From NCBI RefSeq assembly GCF_013282745.1, contig NZ_CP054044.1:930001-994000 (forward strand): DNA of 64,000 nt, given 5' to 3'. Position numbers and translations under genes: made by a program. Shown here in pieces: positions 30,589 through 40,814 of the stretch. Within the stretch, counting starts at the first letter, position 1, and every line of letters starts with the position of its first letter. This DNA comes from Yersinia bercovieri ATCC 43970. GTDB lineage: Bacteria; Pseudomonadota; Gammaproteobacteria; Enterobacterales; Enterobacteriaceae. The notes beneath the pieces are model-generated. The model was not told the DNA's origin, ran no database searches, and saw nothing but the letters and a program-made list of their open reading frames with translations.

Positions 30589-30614
30589 AACCCGCGCCAA
30601 ATGCGGGTTTTTTA
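30589..30614 (+). terminator. Rho-independent terminator of lpxP
   Basis: Stem AACCCGC / GCGGGTT with loop GCCAAAT, followed by a T-run. Confidence 0.82.
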
Positions 30615-30673
30615 CTGCCTGAACCCGACGACAGCTCCCTTTGCATAACTGTACCCATTTCTTTCACCCCCCC

Positions 30674-30720
30674 TGCACTAAAAAGCATCAAGCTGCCGAT
30701 AAATGCGCCCTTTAAGTGCA
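30674..30720 (+). promoter_or_regulatory. Two NtrC-like binding sites upstream of the aap operon
   Basis: TGCACTAAAAAGCATCA (30674-30690) and TGCGCCCTTTAAGTGCA (30704-30720) each resemble the NtrC dyad TGCACYAAAWTGGTGCA. Their starts are 30 bases apart, about three helix turns, and they lie 75-120 bases before the sigma-54 element, the usual enhancer geometry. Confidence 0.55.
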
Positions 30721-30794
30721 TCCTGCCTCGTCAGAAATTACCTACAAAGAGGTAAGCCCCAGTCATTCGCTCTCTAAGCAATGAAATGCAACTC

Positions 30795-30810
30795 TGGCAT
30801 CCCATTTGCT
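30795..30810 (+). promoter_or_regulatory. Sigma-54 promoter of the aapJQMP operon
   Basis: TGGCAT-CCCAT-TTGC-T matches the -24/-12 consensus TGGCAC-N5-TTGC with one mismatch and correct spacing. It lies about 98 bases before the aapJ start codon. Confidence 0.72.
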
Positions 30811-30907
30811 AATACCAAACTGGCTACATGCCAACAGACAGCGACGGTGCATCACCGGTGCGCCACAAAATTAAAATAGGTTCGACTTTGCCTCACAGGA
30901 CGCTTTC

Positions 30908-31933
30908 ATGAAAAAAACTATCATTTCAACGCTGGTGGCTGCCGCCTCATTAGTGGCATTAGCGGGTCAGGCCCACGCGGGTACTACTTTGGATGCGGTG
31001 AAGAAAAAAGGTTTTGTGCAGTGTGGTATCAGTGATGGCTTGCCCGGCTTCTCTTACGCCGATGCCAGCGGCAAATTCTCCGGTCTTGATGTTGATGTCT
31101 GCCGTGGTGTGGCTGCCGCCATCTTCGGTGATGCAGAAAAAGTCAAATATACCCCGCTGACCGCAAAAGAGCGTTTTACCGCCCTGCAATCCGGCGAAGT
31201 GGATATTTTGTCCCGTAACACCACCTGGACTTCCTCTCGAGATGCCGGTATGGGGATGTTATTTACCGGCGTGAACTATTACGACGGTATCGGCTTCCTG
31301 ACCCACAATAAAGCGGGGCTGAAAAGCGCCAAAGAGCTAGATGGGGCCACGGTCTGTATTCAGGCCGGCACGGATACGGAGTTGAATGTCGCTGACTACT
31401 TTAAAGCCAACAAAATGCAATACACACCAGTCACCTTCGACCGCTCCGATGAGAGCGCCAAAGCGCTGGACTCAGGTCGTTGCGACACACTGGCCTCTGA
31501 CCAATCCCAACTCTATGCGCTGCGTATCAAGTTAGGTAAACCAGACGAATTTATCGTCTTGCCAGAAGTTATCTCGAAAGAGCCGCTGGGGCCAGTTGTG
31601 CGCCGTGGTGACGAAGATTGGTTCGCCATCGTCCGCTGGACACTGTTTGCCATGCTGAATGCGGAAGAGATGGGGGTGACCTCGAAAAACGTCGAAGCAC
31701 TGGCGGCGAAACCGACTACACCGGATATGGCCCACCTGTTAGGTCAGGAAGGCAATTACGGCAAAGATCTGAAAGTGCCTAACGATTGGGTGGTTAAAAT
31801 CGTCAAACAAGTGGGTAACTACGGCGAAAGCTTTGATCGCAATGTCGGTATGGGCAGTGAGCTGAAAATCAAACGTGGGCAAAATGCGCTGTGGAACAGT
31901 GGTGGCCTCCAGTACGCGCCACCGATTCGCTGA
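30908..31933 (+). CDS. aapJ: General L-amino acid ABC transporter substrate-binding protein
   Basis: Periplasmic binding protein of a broad-range L-amino-acid importer. It has 341 residues: Sec signal cleaved after AHA (about residue 24), then the type II binding-protein opening (TLDAVKKKGFVQCGISDGLP) and the GKFSGLDVDVCRGVAAAIFG motif. Length and C-terminal extension fit AapJ/YhdW. First gene of aapJQMP. Confidence 0.93.
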   Translation: MKKTIISTLVAAASLVALAGQAHAGTTLDAVKKKGFVQCGISDGLPGFSYADASGKFSGLDVDVCRGVAAAIFGDAEKVKYTPLTAKERFTALQSGEVDILSRNTTWTSSRDAGMGMLFTGVNYYDGIGFLTHNKAGLKSAKELDGATVCIQAGTDTELNVADYFKANKMQYTPVTFDRSDESAKALDSGRCDTLASDQSQLYALRIKLGKPDEFIVLPEVISKEPLGPVVRRGDEDWFAIVRWTLFAMLNAEEMGVTSKNVEALAAKPTTPDMAHLLGQEGNYGKDLKVPNDWVVKIVKQVGNYGESFDRNVGMGSELKIKRGQNALWNSGGLQYAPPIR

Positions 31934-32006
31934 TGACAGATGCAGTTGTTGATCTCTCCGGCAGGTTCGCCCTGCCGGATGTATGACCCAGACCGAGGCC
32001 CACACT

Positions 32007-33185
32007 ATGTCACAACGCCCAACCGTCAAAGGTGCCTTTTCGCTGACCAATCCAGCGGTGCGCGCCTGGCTGTATCAAATTATTGCGCTATTGATACTGA
32101 TCGGATGCGGTGCGTACCTGATTCATAACACCATTACCAACCTATCAACCCGGGGCATCACCTCCGGCTTTGCCTTCCTGAACAACAGTGCTGGTTTTGG
32201 CATTGTGCAGCACCTTATCGACTATGAGCAGGGCGATACCTATGGTCGCGTGTTCTTGGTCGGGCTATTCAACACCTTGCTGGTTTCAGTATTGTGCATC
32301 TTCTTTGCGTCGATACTGGGCTTCTTTATCGGGCTGGCGCGTCTGTCTGACAACTGGCTATTACGTAAACTGTCGACTGTCTACATCGAAACCTTCCGCA
32401 ATATCCCGCCGCTGCTGCAAATTTTCTTCTGGTATTTCGCGGTGTTACGCAATCTACCGGGGCCACGGCAGAGTATGGATGCCTTCGGTGTCGCATTTCT
32501 GAGTAATCGTGGCTTATATTTGCCGTCACCGGAATTTGCGGCCGGTTTTATCCCTGCGCTGGTCGCCGTGCTATTGGCGGTTGCCGCCATCATCGCCCTC
32601 TATCGCTATAACCATTTCCGCCAGCGCCATACCGGCCAATTCCACCGCACCTGGCCGCTGGGGCTGTTGCTGCTGATTGCCCTGCCCACATTGGCTCACT
32701 TAATGTTTGGCCCGGCGCTGCACTGGGATATCCCCGAACTACGCGGTTTTAACTTTAAAGGCGGCTTGGTGCTCATCCCTGAGCTGGCGGCCCTAACACT
32801 GGCGCTGTCGGTTTATACCTCAACCTTTATTGCGGAAGTGATTCGCTCTGGCATTCAGTCTGTGCCCTATGGCCAGCATGAAGCCGCGCGATCACTGGCG
32901 TTGCCCAATACCGTCACCTTGCGTCAGGTTATTTTGCCGCAGGCGCTGCGGGTCATCATTCCACCACTAACCAGCCAATATCTGAATATCGTCAAAAACT
33001 CCTCACTGGCTGCGGCCATCGGCTACCCCGATATGGTGTCGCTGTTCGCCGGTACTGTGCTGAACCAAACCGGTCAGGCGATAGAGACCATCGCCATCAC
33101 CATGTCGGTCTACTTGGTTATCAGCCTATCAATTTCATTTTTAATGAATCTCTACAATCGGCGTATTGCGCTGGTAGAGCGCTAA
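32007..33185 (+). CDS. aapQ: General L-amino acid ABC transporter permease AapQ
   Basis: Inner-membrane permease with about eight helices, longer than ordinary HisM-type permeases as is usual for AapQ. From ATG 32007 it has 392 residues (an alternative in-frame ATG is at 31983). The EAA coupling loop is visible as QHEAARSLALPNTVTLRQVILPQ. Partner of AapM, with which it forms the heterodimeric pore. Confidence 0.93.
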   Translation: MSQRPTVKGAFSLTNPAVRAWLYQIIALLILIGCGAYLIHNTITNLSTRGITSGFAFLNNSAGFGIVQHLIDYEQGDTYGRVFLVGLFNTLLVSVLCIFFASILGFFIGLARLSDNWLLRKLSTVYIETFRNIPPLLQIFFWYFAVLRNLPGPRQSMDAFGVAFLSNRGLYLPSPEFAAGFIPALVAVLLAVAAIIALYRYNHFRQRHTGQFHRTWPLGLLLLIALPTLAHLMFGPALHWDIPELRGFNFKGGLVLIPELAALTLALSVYTSTFIAEVIRSGIQSVPYGQHEAARSLALPNTVTLRQVILPQALRVIIPPLTSQYLNIVKNSSLAAAIGYPDMVSLFAGTVLNQTGQAIETIAITMSVYLVISLSISFLMNLYNRRIALVER

Positions 33186-33194
33186 GGGGAGCGA

Positions 33195-34304
33195 ATGACG
33201 ATGACATTAACCCGCGAACCACCCAGCACTGTGCGGCCGGGTAACCCGTTGAGCCGAATGGTCTTTTGGGCCAGAAAGAATCTCTTTTCCAGTTGGAGCA
33301 ATAGTCTGCTGACCTTGCTCTGTCTGTGGCTGATGTGGCAGTTGATTCCGCCGCTGCTGAATTGGACGATTTTTAACGCCAACTGGCTAGGTACATCACG
33401 CACCGATTGCACTCGCGAAGGTGCCTGCTGGGTATTTATTCATGCGCGCTTTGGCCAGTTTATGTATGGCCTCTACCCCATTGAGCAGCGCTGGCGCATT
33501 AATACCACGCTAATCATCGGATTACTCACGCTACTCCCACTGTTCTGGCGCGCGATGCCACGTCGTGGCCGCTATCTGGCGGTCTGGATAGTGGCCTACC
33601 CACTGCTGGTCTGGGTGATGTTATATGGCGGCTTTCTGGGGCTATCCCGCGTGGAAACCCGTCAGTGGGGCGGCCTGACGCTGACGCTAATCATTGCCGC
33701 CGTCGGTATTGCTGGCGCACTGCCGTTGGGTATTTTACTGGCGCTGGCCCGCCGCTCGAGTATGCCGGTAGTGCGCATTTTGTCAGTGGTGTTTATCGAG
33801 TTCTGGCGCGGGGTGCCGTTAATTACCGTGCTATTTATGTCCTCGGTCATGTTACCGCTGTTTATGACCGAAGGCACCAGCATCGATAAGCTGATCCGCG
33901 CCCTGGTAGGGGTGGTGCTGTTCCAGTCAGCCTATGTGGCGGAAGTGGTGCGCGGCGGGCTACAAGCTCTCCCCAAAGGGCAGACCGAAGCCGCAGAATC
34001 ACTGGGGCTGGGCTACTGGAAAACCCAAGGGCTGGTTATCTTGCCACAAGCCCTGAAAATGGTCATCCCTGGGCTGGTGAACACCATTATCGCCCTGTTT
34101 AAAGATACCAGTTTGGTGATCATCATTGGTCTATTTGATCTCTTCAGCAGCGTGCAACAAGCCACTGTCGATCCCGCCTGGCTGGGGATGTCAACCGAAG
34201 GCTATGTCTTTGCCGCCACGGTTTACTGGATTTTCTGTTTCAGCATGTCGCGCTACAGCCAGCATCTGGAAAAGCGCTTTCACACCGGACGTTCCACACA
34301 TTGA
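33195..34304 (+). CDS. aapM: General L-amino acid ABC transporter permease AapM
   Basis: Second permease of the importer, 369 residues from ATG 33195 (an in-frame ATG at 33201 is also possible). The coupling loop reads [20 protein letters not shown], and the [17 protein letters not shown] periplasmic segment between the first helices is typical of AapM. It starts nine bases after aapQ. Confidence 0.93.
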   Translation: MTMTLTREPPSTVRPGNPLSRMVFWARKNLFSSWSNSLLTLLCLWLMWQLIPPLLNWTIFNANWLGTSRTDCTREGACWVFIHARFGQFMYGLYPIEQRWRINTTLIIGLLTLLPLFWRAMPRRGRYLAVWIVAYPLLVWVMLYGGFLGLSRVETRQWGGLTLTLIIAAVGIAGALPLGILLALARRSSMPVVRILSVVFIEFWRGVPLITVLFMSSVMLPLFMTEGTSIDKLIRALVGVVLFQSAYVAEVVRGGLQALPKGQTEAAESLGLGYWKTQGLVILPQALKMVIPGLVNTIIALFKDTSLVIIIGLFDLFSSVQQATVDPAWLGMSTEGYVFAATVYWIFCFSMSRYSQHLEKRFHTGRSTH

Positions 34305-34312
34305 GGCATAAC

Positions 34313-35074
34313 ATGAGCGACAATCAGCCAATTCTCGACGATAAGATGATGATTACGCTGGAAAACGTCAATAAGTGGTACGGGCAGTTCCACGTATTGA
34401 AAGATATCAATTTGCATGTGCGCCCCGGCGAACGCATTGTGCTGTGCGGCCCTTCCGGCTCCGGCAAATCCACCACTATCCGCTGCATCAACCATCTGGA
34501 AGAGCATCAGCAGGGCAAAATCATGGTGGATGGCATTGAGCTGAATGATGATTTGCGTAATATCGAGCGAGTGCGCACCGAGGTCGGCATGGTGTTTCAG
34601 CACTTCAATCTGTTCCCGCACTTAACCGTGATGCAGAACTGCACACTGGCCCCAAGCTGGGTGCGCAAAATGCCGAAGCAAGAGGCGGATGAACTGGCGA
34701 TGCACTATCTGGAGCGGGTGCGGATTGCCGAGCACGCCCATAAGTTCCCCGGTCAGCTCTCCGGCGGGCAGCAGCAGCGCGTGGCGATAGCTCGCTCTTT
34801 GTGCATGAAACCCAAAATCATGCTGTTCGATGAACCCACCTCGGCACTGGACCCAGAAATGGTCAAAGAGGTGCTGGATACCATGATAAGTCTGGCGCAC
34901 GAGGGCATGACCATGCTGTGTGTGACCCACGAAATGGGCTTTGCCCGCACCGTCGCCGATCGGGTTATTTTTATGGATCGTGGTGAAATCGTGGAGCAAG
35001 CACCGCCAGCGGAGTTTTTCTCTCATCCGAAATCAGAGCGCACACAGGCGTTTCTGGCACAAGTTATCCACTAA
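34313..35074 (+). CDS. aapP: General L-amino acid ABC transporter ATPase AapP
   Basis: ATP-binding subunit of 253 residues. Walker A is GPSGSGKST near 48-56, Q-loop [10 protein letters not shown], signature [15 protein letters not shown] and Walker [17 protein letters not shown] 34313 is chosen because it lies 8 bases after the aapM stop and gives the family N-terminus. Closest in type to GlnQ/HisP family proteins. Confidence 0.95.
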   Translation: MSDNQPILDDKMMITLENVNKWYGQFHVLKDINLHVRPGERIVLCGPSGSGKSTTIRCINHLEEHQQGKIMVDGIELNDDLRNIERVRTEVGMVFQHFNLFPHLTVMQNCTLAPSWVRKMPKQEADELAMHYLERVRIAEHAHKFPGQLSGGQQQRVAIARSLCMKPKIMLFDEPTSALDPEMVKEVLDTMISLAHEGMTMLCVTHEMGFARTVADRVIFMDRGEIVEQAPPAEFFSHPKSERTQAFLAQVIH

Positions 35075-35109
35075 ATTCATTACGTTGGGTGTTTTCATTG
35101 AATATTTAT

Positions 35110-35134
35110 GGGTGAGGTCTCCTCACCCTTTTTT
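35110..35134 (+). terminator. Rho-independent terminator of aapJQMP
   Basis: Stem GGGTGAGG / CCTCACCC with loop TCT, followed by six T. Confidence 0.88.
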
Positions 35135-35396
35135 CATCCGGCTACTGCGCAATAATCAAGTAATCCATTGAACTTAATAAATTATATAATCTAAATATCG
35201 GTAACATTATCTTTCATAAAACAACTACTGTTAAAACCAGTGATATTATAACTTTTACTTAGCCATCAAAAATAAGTAAATAATAACCTTGCCGATAGAA
35301 GGTAATCGTTATTTAATGACTTCACACCCCTATAAATAACACAACATCGACAAATATTAAGCTGTTAATTAATAAAATTAGCAAGAGTGAAACTCG

Positions 35397-36104
35397 ATGA
35401 AAGAAGATATATCACAAACACTTAACGTCCTAATACGATTTTGGGCACAGAGTTCAGAACCTTGGGGGGTGAAAGATAATAAGTCACAGTTTATTTATGC
35501 AAATAAAAAATATCATCAATTACTGGCATTACCTGATGGTTTTTCTGTGGAAGGACGATTAGATGGCGAACTGCCAGCATCAACCTCCGAGTTTCAAACT
35601 GAGTTTCAAGCGCATGACCGTAAGGTGGAATTATTAAAGGATCGATTAACATCACTTGAAATACATGCATTTGAAGGCAATGCCTATATGCAACCTTGGT
35701 TTTTTGATAAATGCCCCATAATCGATGAAGATGGAGTATCGGTAGGAACGATATTCCATGGTCGAACAGTGGACAATATGGCATTAAGCCATTTAAGCAA
35801 AATACAAATACCTACCTCACTTGTCTTTACGCCCCCCTCGACTCTATTTTCCAACAGAGAGTGGGAGGTGCTATTTTACCTTTTACACGCCTATCCAAGT
35901 ACGGAGATCGCCAATAGGCTGTATCTATCAACCAGAACCGTCTGTAATATTATCCAGAGTATTTATCGGAAAGCTGGCGTCTCCAGTAAGCAGCAGATTA
36001 TCGAATATTGCGATGCAAAAAACATTAATAATTATATTCCGCAAAGTTTTTTTAAACACACTGGCTCATTTCTATTTATGCCGAAAAAGTCCAATGTCGA
36101 TTAA
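35397..36104 (+). CDS. PAS-like sensor LuxR-family transcriptional regulator
   Basis: Putative transcription factor of 235 residues. An N-terminal PAS-like domain (about 10-130, WGVKDNKSQFIYANKKYHQL) is joined to a LuxR helix-turn-helix (about 150-205, NREWEVLFYLLHAYPSTEI, then STRTVCNIIQSIYRKAGV). It is not a homoserine-lactone receptor by sequence. It follows the aap operon after an AT-rich gap, with its own promoter region; targets are unknown. Confidence 0.8.
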   Translation: MKEDISQTLNVLIRFWAQSSEPWGVKDNKSQFIYANKKYHQLLALPDGFSVEGRLDGELPASTSEFQTEFQAHDRKVELLKDRLTSLEIHAFEGNAYMQPWFFDKCPIIDEDGVSVGTIFHGRTVDNMALSHLSKIQIPTSLVFTPPSTLFSNREWEVLFYLLHAYPSTEIANRLYLSTRTVCNIIQSIYRKAGVSSKQQIIEYCDAKNINNYIPQSFFKHTGSFLFMPKKSNVD

Positions 36105-36142
36105 GTTAACTATTTATCACGTCAGCAACCATTGTCAGGGCG

Positions 36143-36215
36143 CTATTTACCTCAATAAATGCTATTGCCACCATAAATACTATTACCTAAATAACTACTA
36201 TTACCACAATAAATG
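36143..36215. repeat. Degenerate 18-19 bp tandem repeat, four units
   Basis: Units begin at 36143, 36162, 36180 and 36198 and follow the pattern CTATTACC-x-ATAAAT-x; unit lengths are 19, 18, 18 and 18 bases. It overlaps the 3' end of the CidB/LrgB remnant, where it reads as a repeating NSxYxG peptide. Confidence 0.6.
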
Positions 36216-36418
36216 GCCGATAAGTGGGCATCAATCACCGTAATAATGCCGACTAACATCATCACCAAACTAGAGACTACGCCCTCCTGCGGCCCGATCT
36301 CATAGGCTTTCGCAGTACCCGCGCCATGGGAAGAGGCCCCCAGCCCCGCGCCTTTTGCCAACCCACTACGCACTGATAGCCGCAGGAACAGCCGGCCGCC
36401 AGACAGCAGCCGGATGAG
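36152..36418 (-). pseudogene. CidB/LrgB-family remnant (C-terminal part only)
   Basis: The minus strand reads LFLRLSVRSGLAKGAGLGAS, then SHGAGTAKAYEIGPQEGVVSS and LVMMLVGIITVI. This is the end of a CidB/LrgB (YohK) holin-like membrane protein, whose hallmark is the GLASHGxGTAxA segment. The frame is open back to the nhaP stop, but the N-terminal two-thirds is missing and the tail runs into a tandem repeat. A broken gene, probably deleted when nhaP and this 3' end were joined. Confidence 0.75.
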
Positions 36419-36423
36419 GGGAA

Positions 36424-38073
36424 CTAACTCTCTTTTTCGATCAGCAGCGCTTCCAGCAGATCTAAATCGTGCAGCAGTTTTTGCAGAGTTTCATTGCTGA
36501 TTTTCTGGGTAGCGCGCAGATGATACAGTTCACCACGCTCGGCCCGCAGCGCGGTTAAGCGGAAGCGTCGCTCCAGATTTTCGATCAATAAGGTGCTCTC
36601 GACTTCATCCTTGCTGCCCGTGCGCCGTCGCAAAGTGCCGATGACCCGTGAACTGACCTCTTTGAGCAGCTCTGGATCGATATTCTCCTCACTGCTGGCC
36701 GCCAGCCGCTCTTCCATCTTATTTAGGCTGACAATCGCCACTTCTGCCGCCGCCGCCCGTGCCAGGCGAATCTCTTCACGGCTGGCGTTTTTATCTGCCA
36801 TGACCACACCGCGCAGTAATGGCGGCAGAGCAATGACCCCGACAATGACCGACAGCAGGATGACACCAGTGGCGATAAACACCAATTGGTAGCGGGATGG
36901 GAAAGCTGAGCCATCGCCAAGGAATAACGGAATCGACAGCACACCGGCGAGGGTAATCGCCCCACGGACTCCGGCGAACGACGCCACCCACAGCTCGCGA
37001 GTGGTGTAGTTGCTAAACTCCAGTGGCCGTCTCTTCAGTAAGCGCTTACTGATTCTTTTCATCGACCACAGCCAGCTAAAGCGCAACACCAGCAGTGCGC
37101 CGTAAATGATGGCAACGTCAGCAAACAGATTCCAGGTTTGAATGGTCGGGTCCAGCTCCGCCTGCACAATCGAGGTTTCCAGAATCCCCGGTAATTGCAG
37201 CCCCAACAGGATAAACACCATGCCGTTGAACACGAATTCCAGCATCGACCAGACGCTATCAGCACGTAACCGCATCGTCAGCGGGGCATTACGAATCACG
37301 CCAGACTGGCTGATAGTCATGCCCGCCGCCACTGCCGCCAGGATACCGGAGACACCAATATGCTCGGCAATCAGATAGGAGGCGAAAGGCAACAACAGCA
37401 GTAACACGATTTGTGTCGCCGGATCATCACCACTCCAGCGGCTCATCAGGCGCAGCGATTTACTGTATAGCCAGGTGACTGCTACACCAGCCAACAAGCC
37501 GCCGATGGCCACTTTCAGAAACTCTAACGTGGCACCGGAGACGGTAAATACCATGGTGCCCATCGCCACCGCGATAGCAAACTTCAGCGCCACCAGACCG
37601 GAGGCGTCATTCATCAACGCCTCCCCTTCTAATACGCCCATAATCGATTTCGGAATGCGCCCTTTCCCCACGATACCGGACAACGCCACGGCATCGGTTG
37701 GCGACAATACCGCCGCCAGCGCAAAGGCCGCCACCAGCGGGATACCCGGCACCATCCAGTAAATCAGGTAGCCGATACCCACCACCGTGACCAGCACTAA
37801 GGCCAGTGCCAGACCCAAGATCTCCCGCCCATGATGGATAAACTCCCGCGTCGGGGTTTTCCAACCATCAGCAAATAGCAGTGGCGGAATAAACAGCACC
37901 AGGAATAATTCTGGGTCAAAATCGACATGCAAACCAAAGTGGGGCCAGGCTAACAGGGCGCCACAGACAATCTGCATCAGTGGGAGGGGGATTTGAAACG
38001 GCAACATTCGGGTGACAACGCCGGAGAGCGATACCACCAGAATCAGAATGAGGATTGTAAAAAAGATTTCCAT
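36424..38073 (-). CDS. yjcE: CPA1-family Na+/H+ antiporter (YjcE/NhaP-like)
   Basis: Exchanges sodium or potassium for protons at the inner membrane. The 549 residues equal E. coli YjcE, with about 12 hydrophobic helices and the ion-binding NDASGLVALKFA segment near 152-163 plus FVLFIPPLLFADGWKT-type opening. The C-terminal soluble tail (about 420-549) contains coiled-coil-like charge. Its place beside ghxP matches E. coli yjcD-yjcE. Confidence 0.9.
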   Translation of the reverse strand: MEIFFTILILILVVSLSGVVTRMLPFQIPLPLMQIVCGALLAWPHFGLHVDFDPELFLVLFIPPLLFADGWKTPTREFIHHGREILGLALALVLVTVVGIGYLIYWMVPGIPLVAAFALAAVLSPTDAVALSGIVGKGRIPKSIMGVLEGEALMNDASGLVALKFAIAVAMGTMVFTVSGATLEFLKVAIGGLLAGVAVTWLYSKSLRLMSRWSGDDPATQIVLLLLLPFASYLIAEHIGVSGILAAVAAGMTISQSGVIRNAPLTMRLRADSVWSMLEFVFNGMVFILLGLQLPGILETSIVQAELDPTIQTWNLFADVAIIYGALLVLRFSWLWSMKRISKRLLKRRPLEFSNYTTRELWVASFAGVRGAITLAGVLSIPLFLGDGSAFPSRYQLVFIATGVILLSVIVGVIALPPLLRGVVMADKNASREEIRLARAAAAEVAIVSLNKMEERLAASSEENIDPELLKEVSSRVIGTLRRRTGSKDEVESTLLIENLERRFRLTALRAERGELYHLRATQKISNETLQKLLHDLDLLEALLIEKES

Positions 38074-38281
38074 GCTTTCCTTAGACTCAACTCAACTCAA
38101 CACTACCTATACCCAATAGATTGAAAATTGCGGGGTATGATACAAAAACTGATAGTACTCGCCCGTCAACAGGGCCAACACGCAGCTTTTGATAGTAGAT
38201 CACTTTTTTATTAAATGGGGAAAAAACCTGTCACAGAGAGCAGGAAAACACAAAAAATGGGGAGATTGCCGTGGTGGTAAT

Positions 38282-38304
38282 ATTGGGGACAGGGCGTCCC
38301 CAAT
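38282..38304. terminator. Hairpin downstream of ghxP
   Basis: Stem ATTGGGGAC / GTCCCCAAT around loop AGGGC, just past the ghxP stop. No T-run follows on the ghxP strand, so function as a terminator is likely but not shown. Confidence 0.5.
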
Positions 38305-38314
38305 AGTTGTGGAG

Positions 38315-39682
38315 TTAAATCGCCCAACCGCCGGCATAGAATGCCACCAGCGCAACCGCAATAATCACGGTGCCGATGTTCAGTTTACGCCATTCGCCGG
38401 AACAGATTCGGCCAATCACCAGTGAACTGAAGCCCAGCATAATGCCGGTCACGATATTACAGGTCAGCACGATAAATACTGCGCAAAGCAAGCCGGACAT
38501 CGCATCAACAAAGTCGTCGAAATCCAGTTTAGACACGTTGCTCAGCATCAGTAAGCCCACGTACATCAGGGCCGGTGCCGTAGCGTAAGCCGGAACCAAA
38601 TAGGAGAGCGGCGAAAGGAACAGCATGAACAGGAACAGCACACCGACCACCGTGGCGGTCATACCGGTTTTGCCACCTGCCGCCGTACCCGCAGCAGACT
38701 CGATGTAGACCGCAGCAGGGGCCGCGCCTACTAAACCAGCAAAGATGCTGCTGACGGAGTCAGAGGTCAGCGCTTTGCCGCCACTGATAATTTGGCCATC
38801 TTTGTCCAGCAAGTTAGCCTGACCCGCCACCGCACGGATGGTGCCCGTGGCATCAAACACCGCAGTCATGACCAACGCCAGCACGCTTGGCAGCACCACA
38901 GGTTTCAGCGCCCCCATAATATCGAGGCTGAAAATCAAAGAGTCGCCGTTGGCATCAGCCAGGCTAGGCATGGCGAACAGCCCTTGGTAGGTCACACTGG
39001 GGTCAAAAATCAGGCCAATAATTGAGATGCCGATAATCACCAGCAGAATACCACCTGGCACCCGCAGTTTTTCTAAACCAAAAATCACCGCCAGACCCAA
39101 TAACGTCATAATCACCGGGAAAGAGGTAAATGCGCCCAGCGCCACTGGCAAACCTTCAATTGGGTTTTTGATAACCAGGCCGACACCATTCGCCGCAATC
39201 AGCAGCAGGAACAGGCCGATACCGATACCGGTGCCATGCGCCACGCCCATCGGCAAGTTACGCAATATCCACGAGCGGATCCCGGTAACAGAGATGATGG
39301 TAAACAGCACCCCCATCAGGAATACTGCGCCCAATGCCACAGGGATACTGATATGTTGGCCCAATACCAAACTGAATGCGGTAAACGCGGTCAATGAGAT
39401 GGCGCAACCAATCGCCATCGGCAAATTCGCCCATAAACCCATCAACAAAGAACCCAAGCCCGCGACTAAACAAGTTGCGACAAACACCGCTGTTGGCGGG
39501 AAGCCTGCTTTGCCCAACATGCTCGGCACCACAATGACCGAATAGACCATAGCCAAAAAGGTCGTCAGACCGGCCAGCACTTCCTGGCGTACATTACTGC
39601 CACGTTCACTAATTTTGAAAAATGCATCAAGCGAACTTTTTGGCTTTGCTGCCGTGTTCGCTTGAGGATTGGTGCTAGACAT
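38315..39682 (-). CDS. ghxP: Guanine/hypoxanthine permease GhxP
   Basis: Proton-linked importer of hypoxanthine and guanine (AzgA-type NCS2 branch). From ATG 39682 the protein is 455 residues, close to E. coli GhxP (449). Helix motifs include [17 protein letters not shown] and [20 protein letters not shown]. The in-frame start at 39706 is less likely. PurR-like sites lie upstream, and the transporter is PurR-controlled in E. coli. Confidence 0.94.
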   Translation of the reverse strand: MSSTNPQANTAAKPKSSLDAFFKISERGSNVRQEVLAGLTTFLAMVYSVIVVPSMLGKAGFPPTAVFVATCLVAGLGSLLMGLWANLPMAIGCAISLTAFTAFSLVLGQHISIPVALGAVFLMGVLFTIISVTGIRSWILRNLPMGVAHGTGIGIGLFLLLIAANGVGLVIKNPIEGLPVALGAFTSFPVIMTLLGLAVIFGLEKLRVPGGILLVIIGISIIGLIFDPSVTYQGLFAMPSLADANGDSLIFSLDIMGALKPVVLPSVLALVMTAVFDATGTIRAVAGQANLLDKDGQIISGGKALTSDSVSSIFAGLVGAAPAAVYIESAAGTAAGGKTGMTATVVGVLFLFMLFLSPLSYLVPAYATAPALMYVGLLMLSNVSKLDFDDFVDAMSGLLCAVFIVLTCNIVTGIMLGFSSLVIGRICSGEWRKLNIGTVIIAVALVAFYAGGWAI

Positions 39683-39741
39683 GGTTATGTCCCCTGTGTG
39701 TGTCATTTTAAAGTCGTCAGCGAGCCAGGCGCCTTTTCCAT

Positions 39742-39890
39742 ACGTAATCGTTTCCGTCGCTGCCGATTAACTCGTCAACTCCCCTCACACCGAAATGGCG
39801 GAGGAAATAGCAAACGATTAGCTGGAAGTACGCATGACTGAAAAAAAATCGAGATTTAGGGCAGATGTCATTTAAGGCAAACGATTATCT
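39742..39890 (-). promoter_or_regulatory. Cluster of PurR-like sites upstream of ghxP
   Basis: Three sequences resemble the PurR consensus ACGCAAACGTTTTCNT: ACGTAATCGTTTCCGT (39742-39757), TAGCAAACGATTAGCT (39808-39823) and AGGCAAACGATTATCT (39875-39890). Each keeps the central CG and flanking A/T pairs. A fourth GCAAACG occurs near 39977. Purine repression of ghxP is expected from E. coli. Confidence 0.5.
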
Positions 39891-40045
39891 AGCCAATAGC
39901 AGTGACTAATCAACACCAGATAGCGACATTTAATGCATTTTTTAACATTAATTTGTCCGTAAGCATCAAATCGAGGGCAAACGAAAGTGTGAGCGGCCTC
40001 ACACCCATTTACCTTGAGTGACCTTTGATACTTAATCGCCGGAGA

Positions 40046-40714
40046 TCAGCTCTCCAATTTGTAGGCACCCCCCTTATCAATCGCCTGCTTATAGGCGGGG
40101 CGTTGATGAATCCGCACTAAGAAATCTTGCAGTTTCGGGCAACCCGCAAGGCCACCACGGCTGTTGATGGCCTCAATAGGGAAGCTCATTTGGATATCTG
40201 CCGCACTGAAATCGCTGCCCGCAAACCATTGATGTTGGGTGAGATGCTGCTCCAGATAATCGCGGTGCGTGGCAATTTGCTTATTCAGATAATTTTTCTG
40301 TACCCCATTGCCCAACGCCTTGGCGACCGGGCGAATAATCCACGGCACTGGCGGCCCGCCCAGTCGGCTGAAGATAAGCTTCATCACCAGCAGCGGCATC
40401 AATGAACCTTCCGCATAATGCATCCAGTAGCGAAACTGCTGGCGGTCATAATGACCCGTCGGCTTAAACAGCCCCTGCGCATCATAGGCTTCCTGCAAAT
40501 ATTCGATGATTGCACCTGACTCAGCTAGCGTCAGATCGCCATCAGTGATTACCGGTGATTTACCCAGCGGATGGATTTTTTTTAGTTCAGGGGGTGCCAG
40601 CAAGCTGCCCGGATCGCGCTGGTAGCGCTTCAACTCATAGGGGACTTGCAGCTCTTCTAGCATCCACAAAATACGCTGTGAACGTGAATTATTCAGATGG
40701 TGGACAATAACCAT
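40046..40714 (-). CDS. Glutathione S-transferase family protein
   Basis: Glutathione-conjugating or peroxidase-type enzyme of 222 residues. The thioredoxin-fold N-domain reads MVIVHHLNNSRSQRILWML and later SPVITDGDLTLAESGAIIEYL (proline-loop and glutathione-contacting ES pair near 52-72). The helical C-domain follows. ATG 40714 has GGAG before it, better than the upstream start at 40741. Substrate is unknown; it neighbours hipB divergently. Confidence 0.88.
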   Translation of the reverse strand: MVIVHHLNNSRSQRILWMLEELQVPYELKRYQRDPGSLLAPPELKKIHPLGKSPVITDGDLTLAESGAIIEYLQEAYDAQGLFKPTGHYDRQQFRYWMHYAEGSLMPLLVMKLIFSRLGGPPVPWIIRPVAKALGNGVQKNYLNKQIATHRDYLEQHLTQHQWFAGSDFSAADIQMSFPIEAINSRGGLAGCPKLQDFLVRIHQRPAYKQAIDKGGAYKLES

Positions 40715-40814
40715 AACCAAGCTCCATATGTAAGCGACCAAGAAAGTGACGACACTAAAGGAGTGAGTATAGTCGAGTGCCAGATAACGCTATTTATTCT
40801 GGTATCATCATAAA

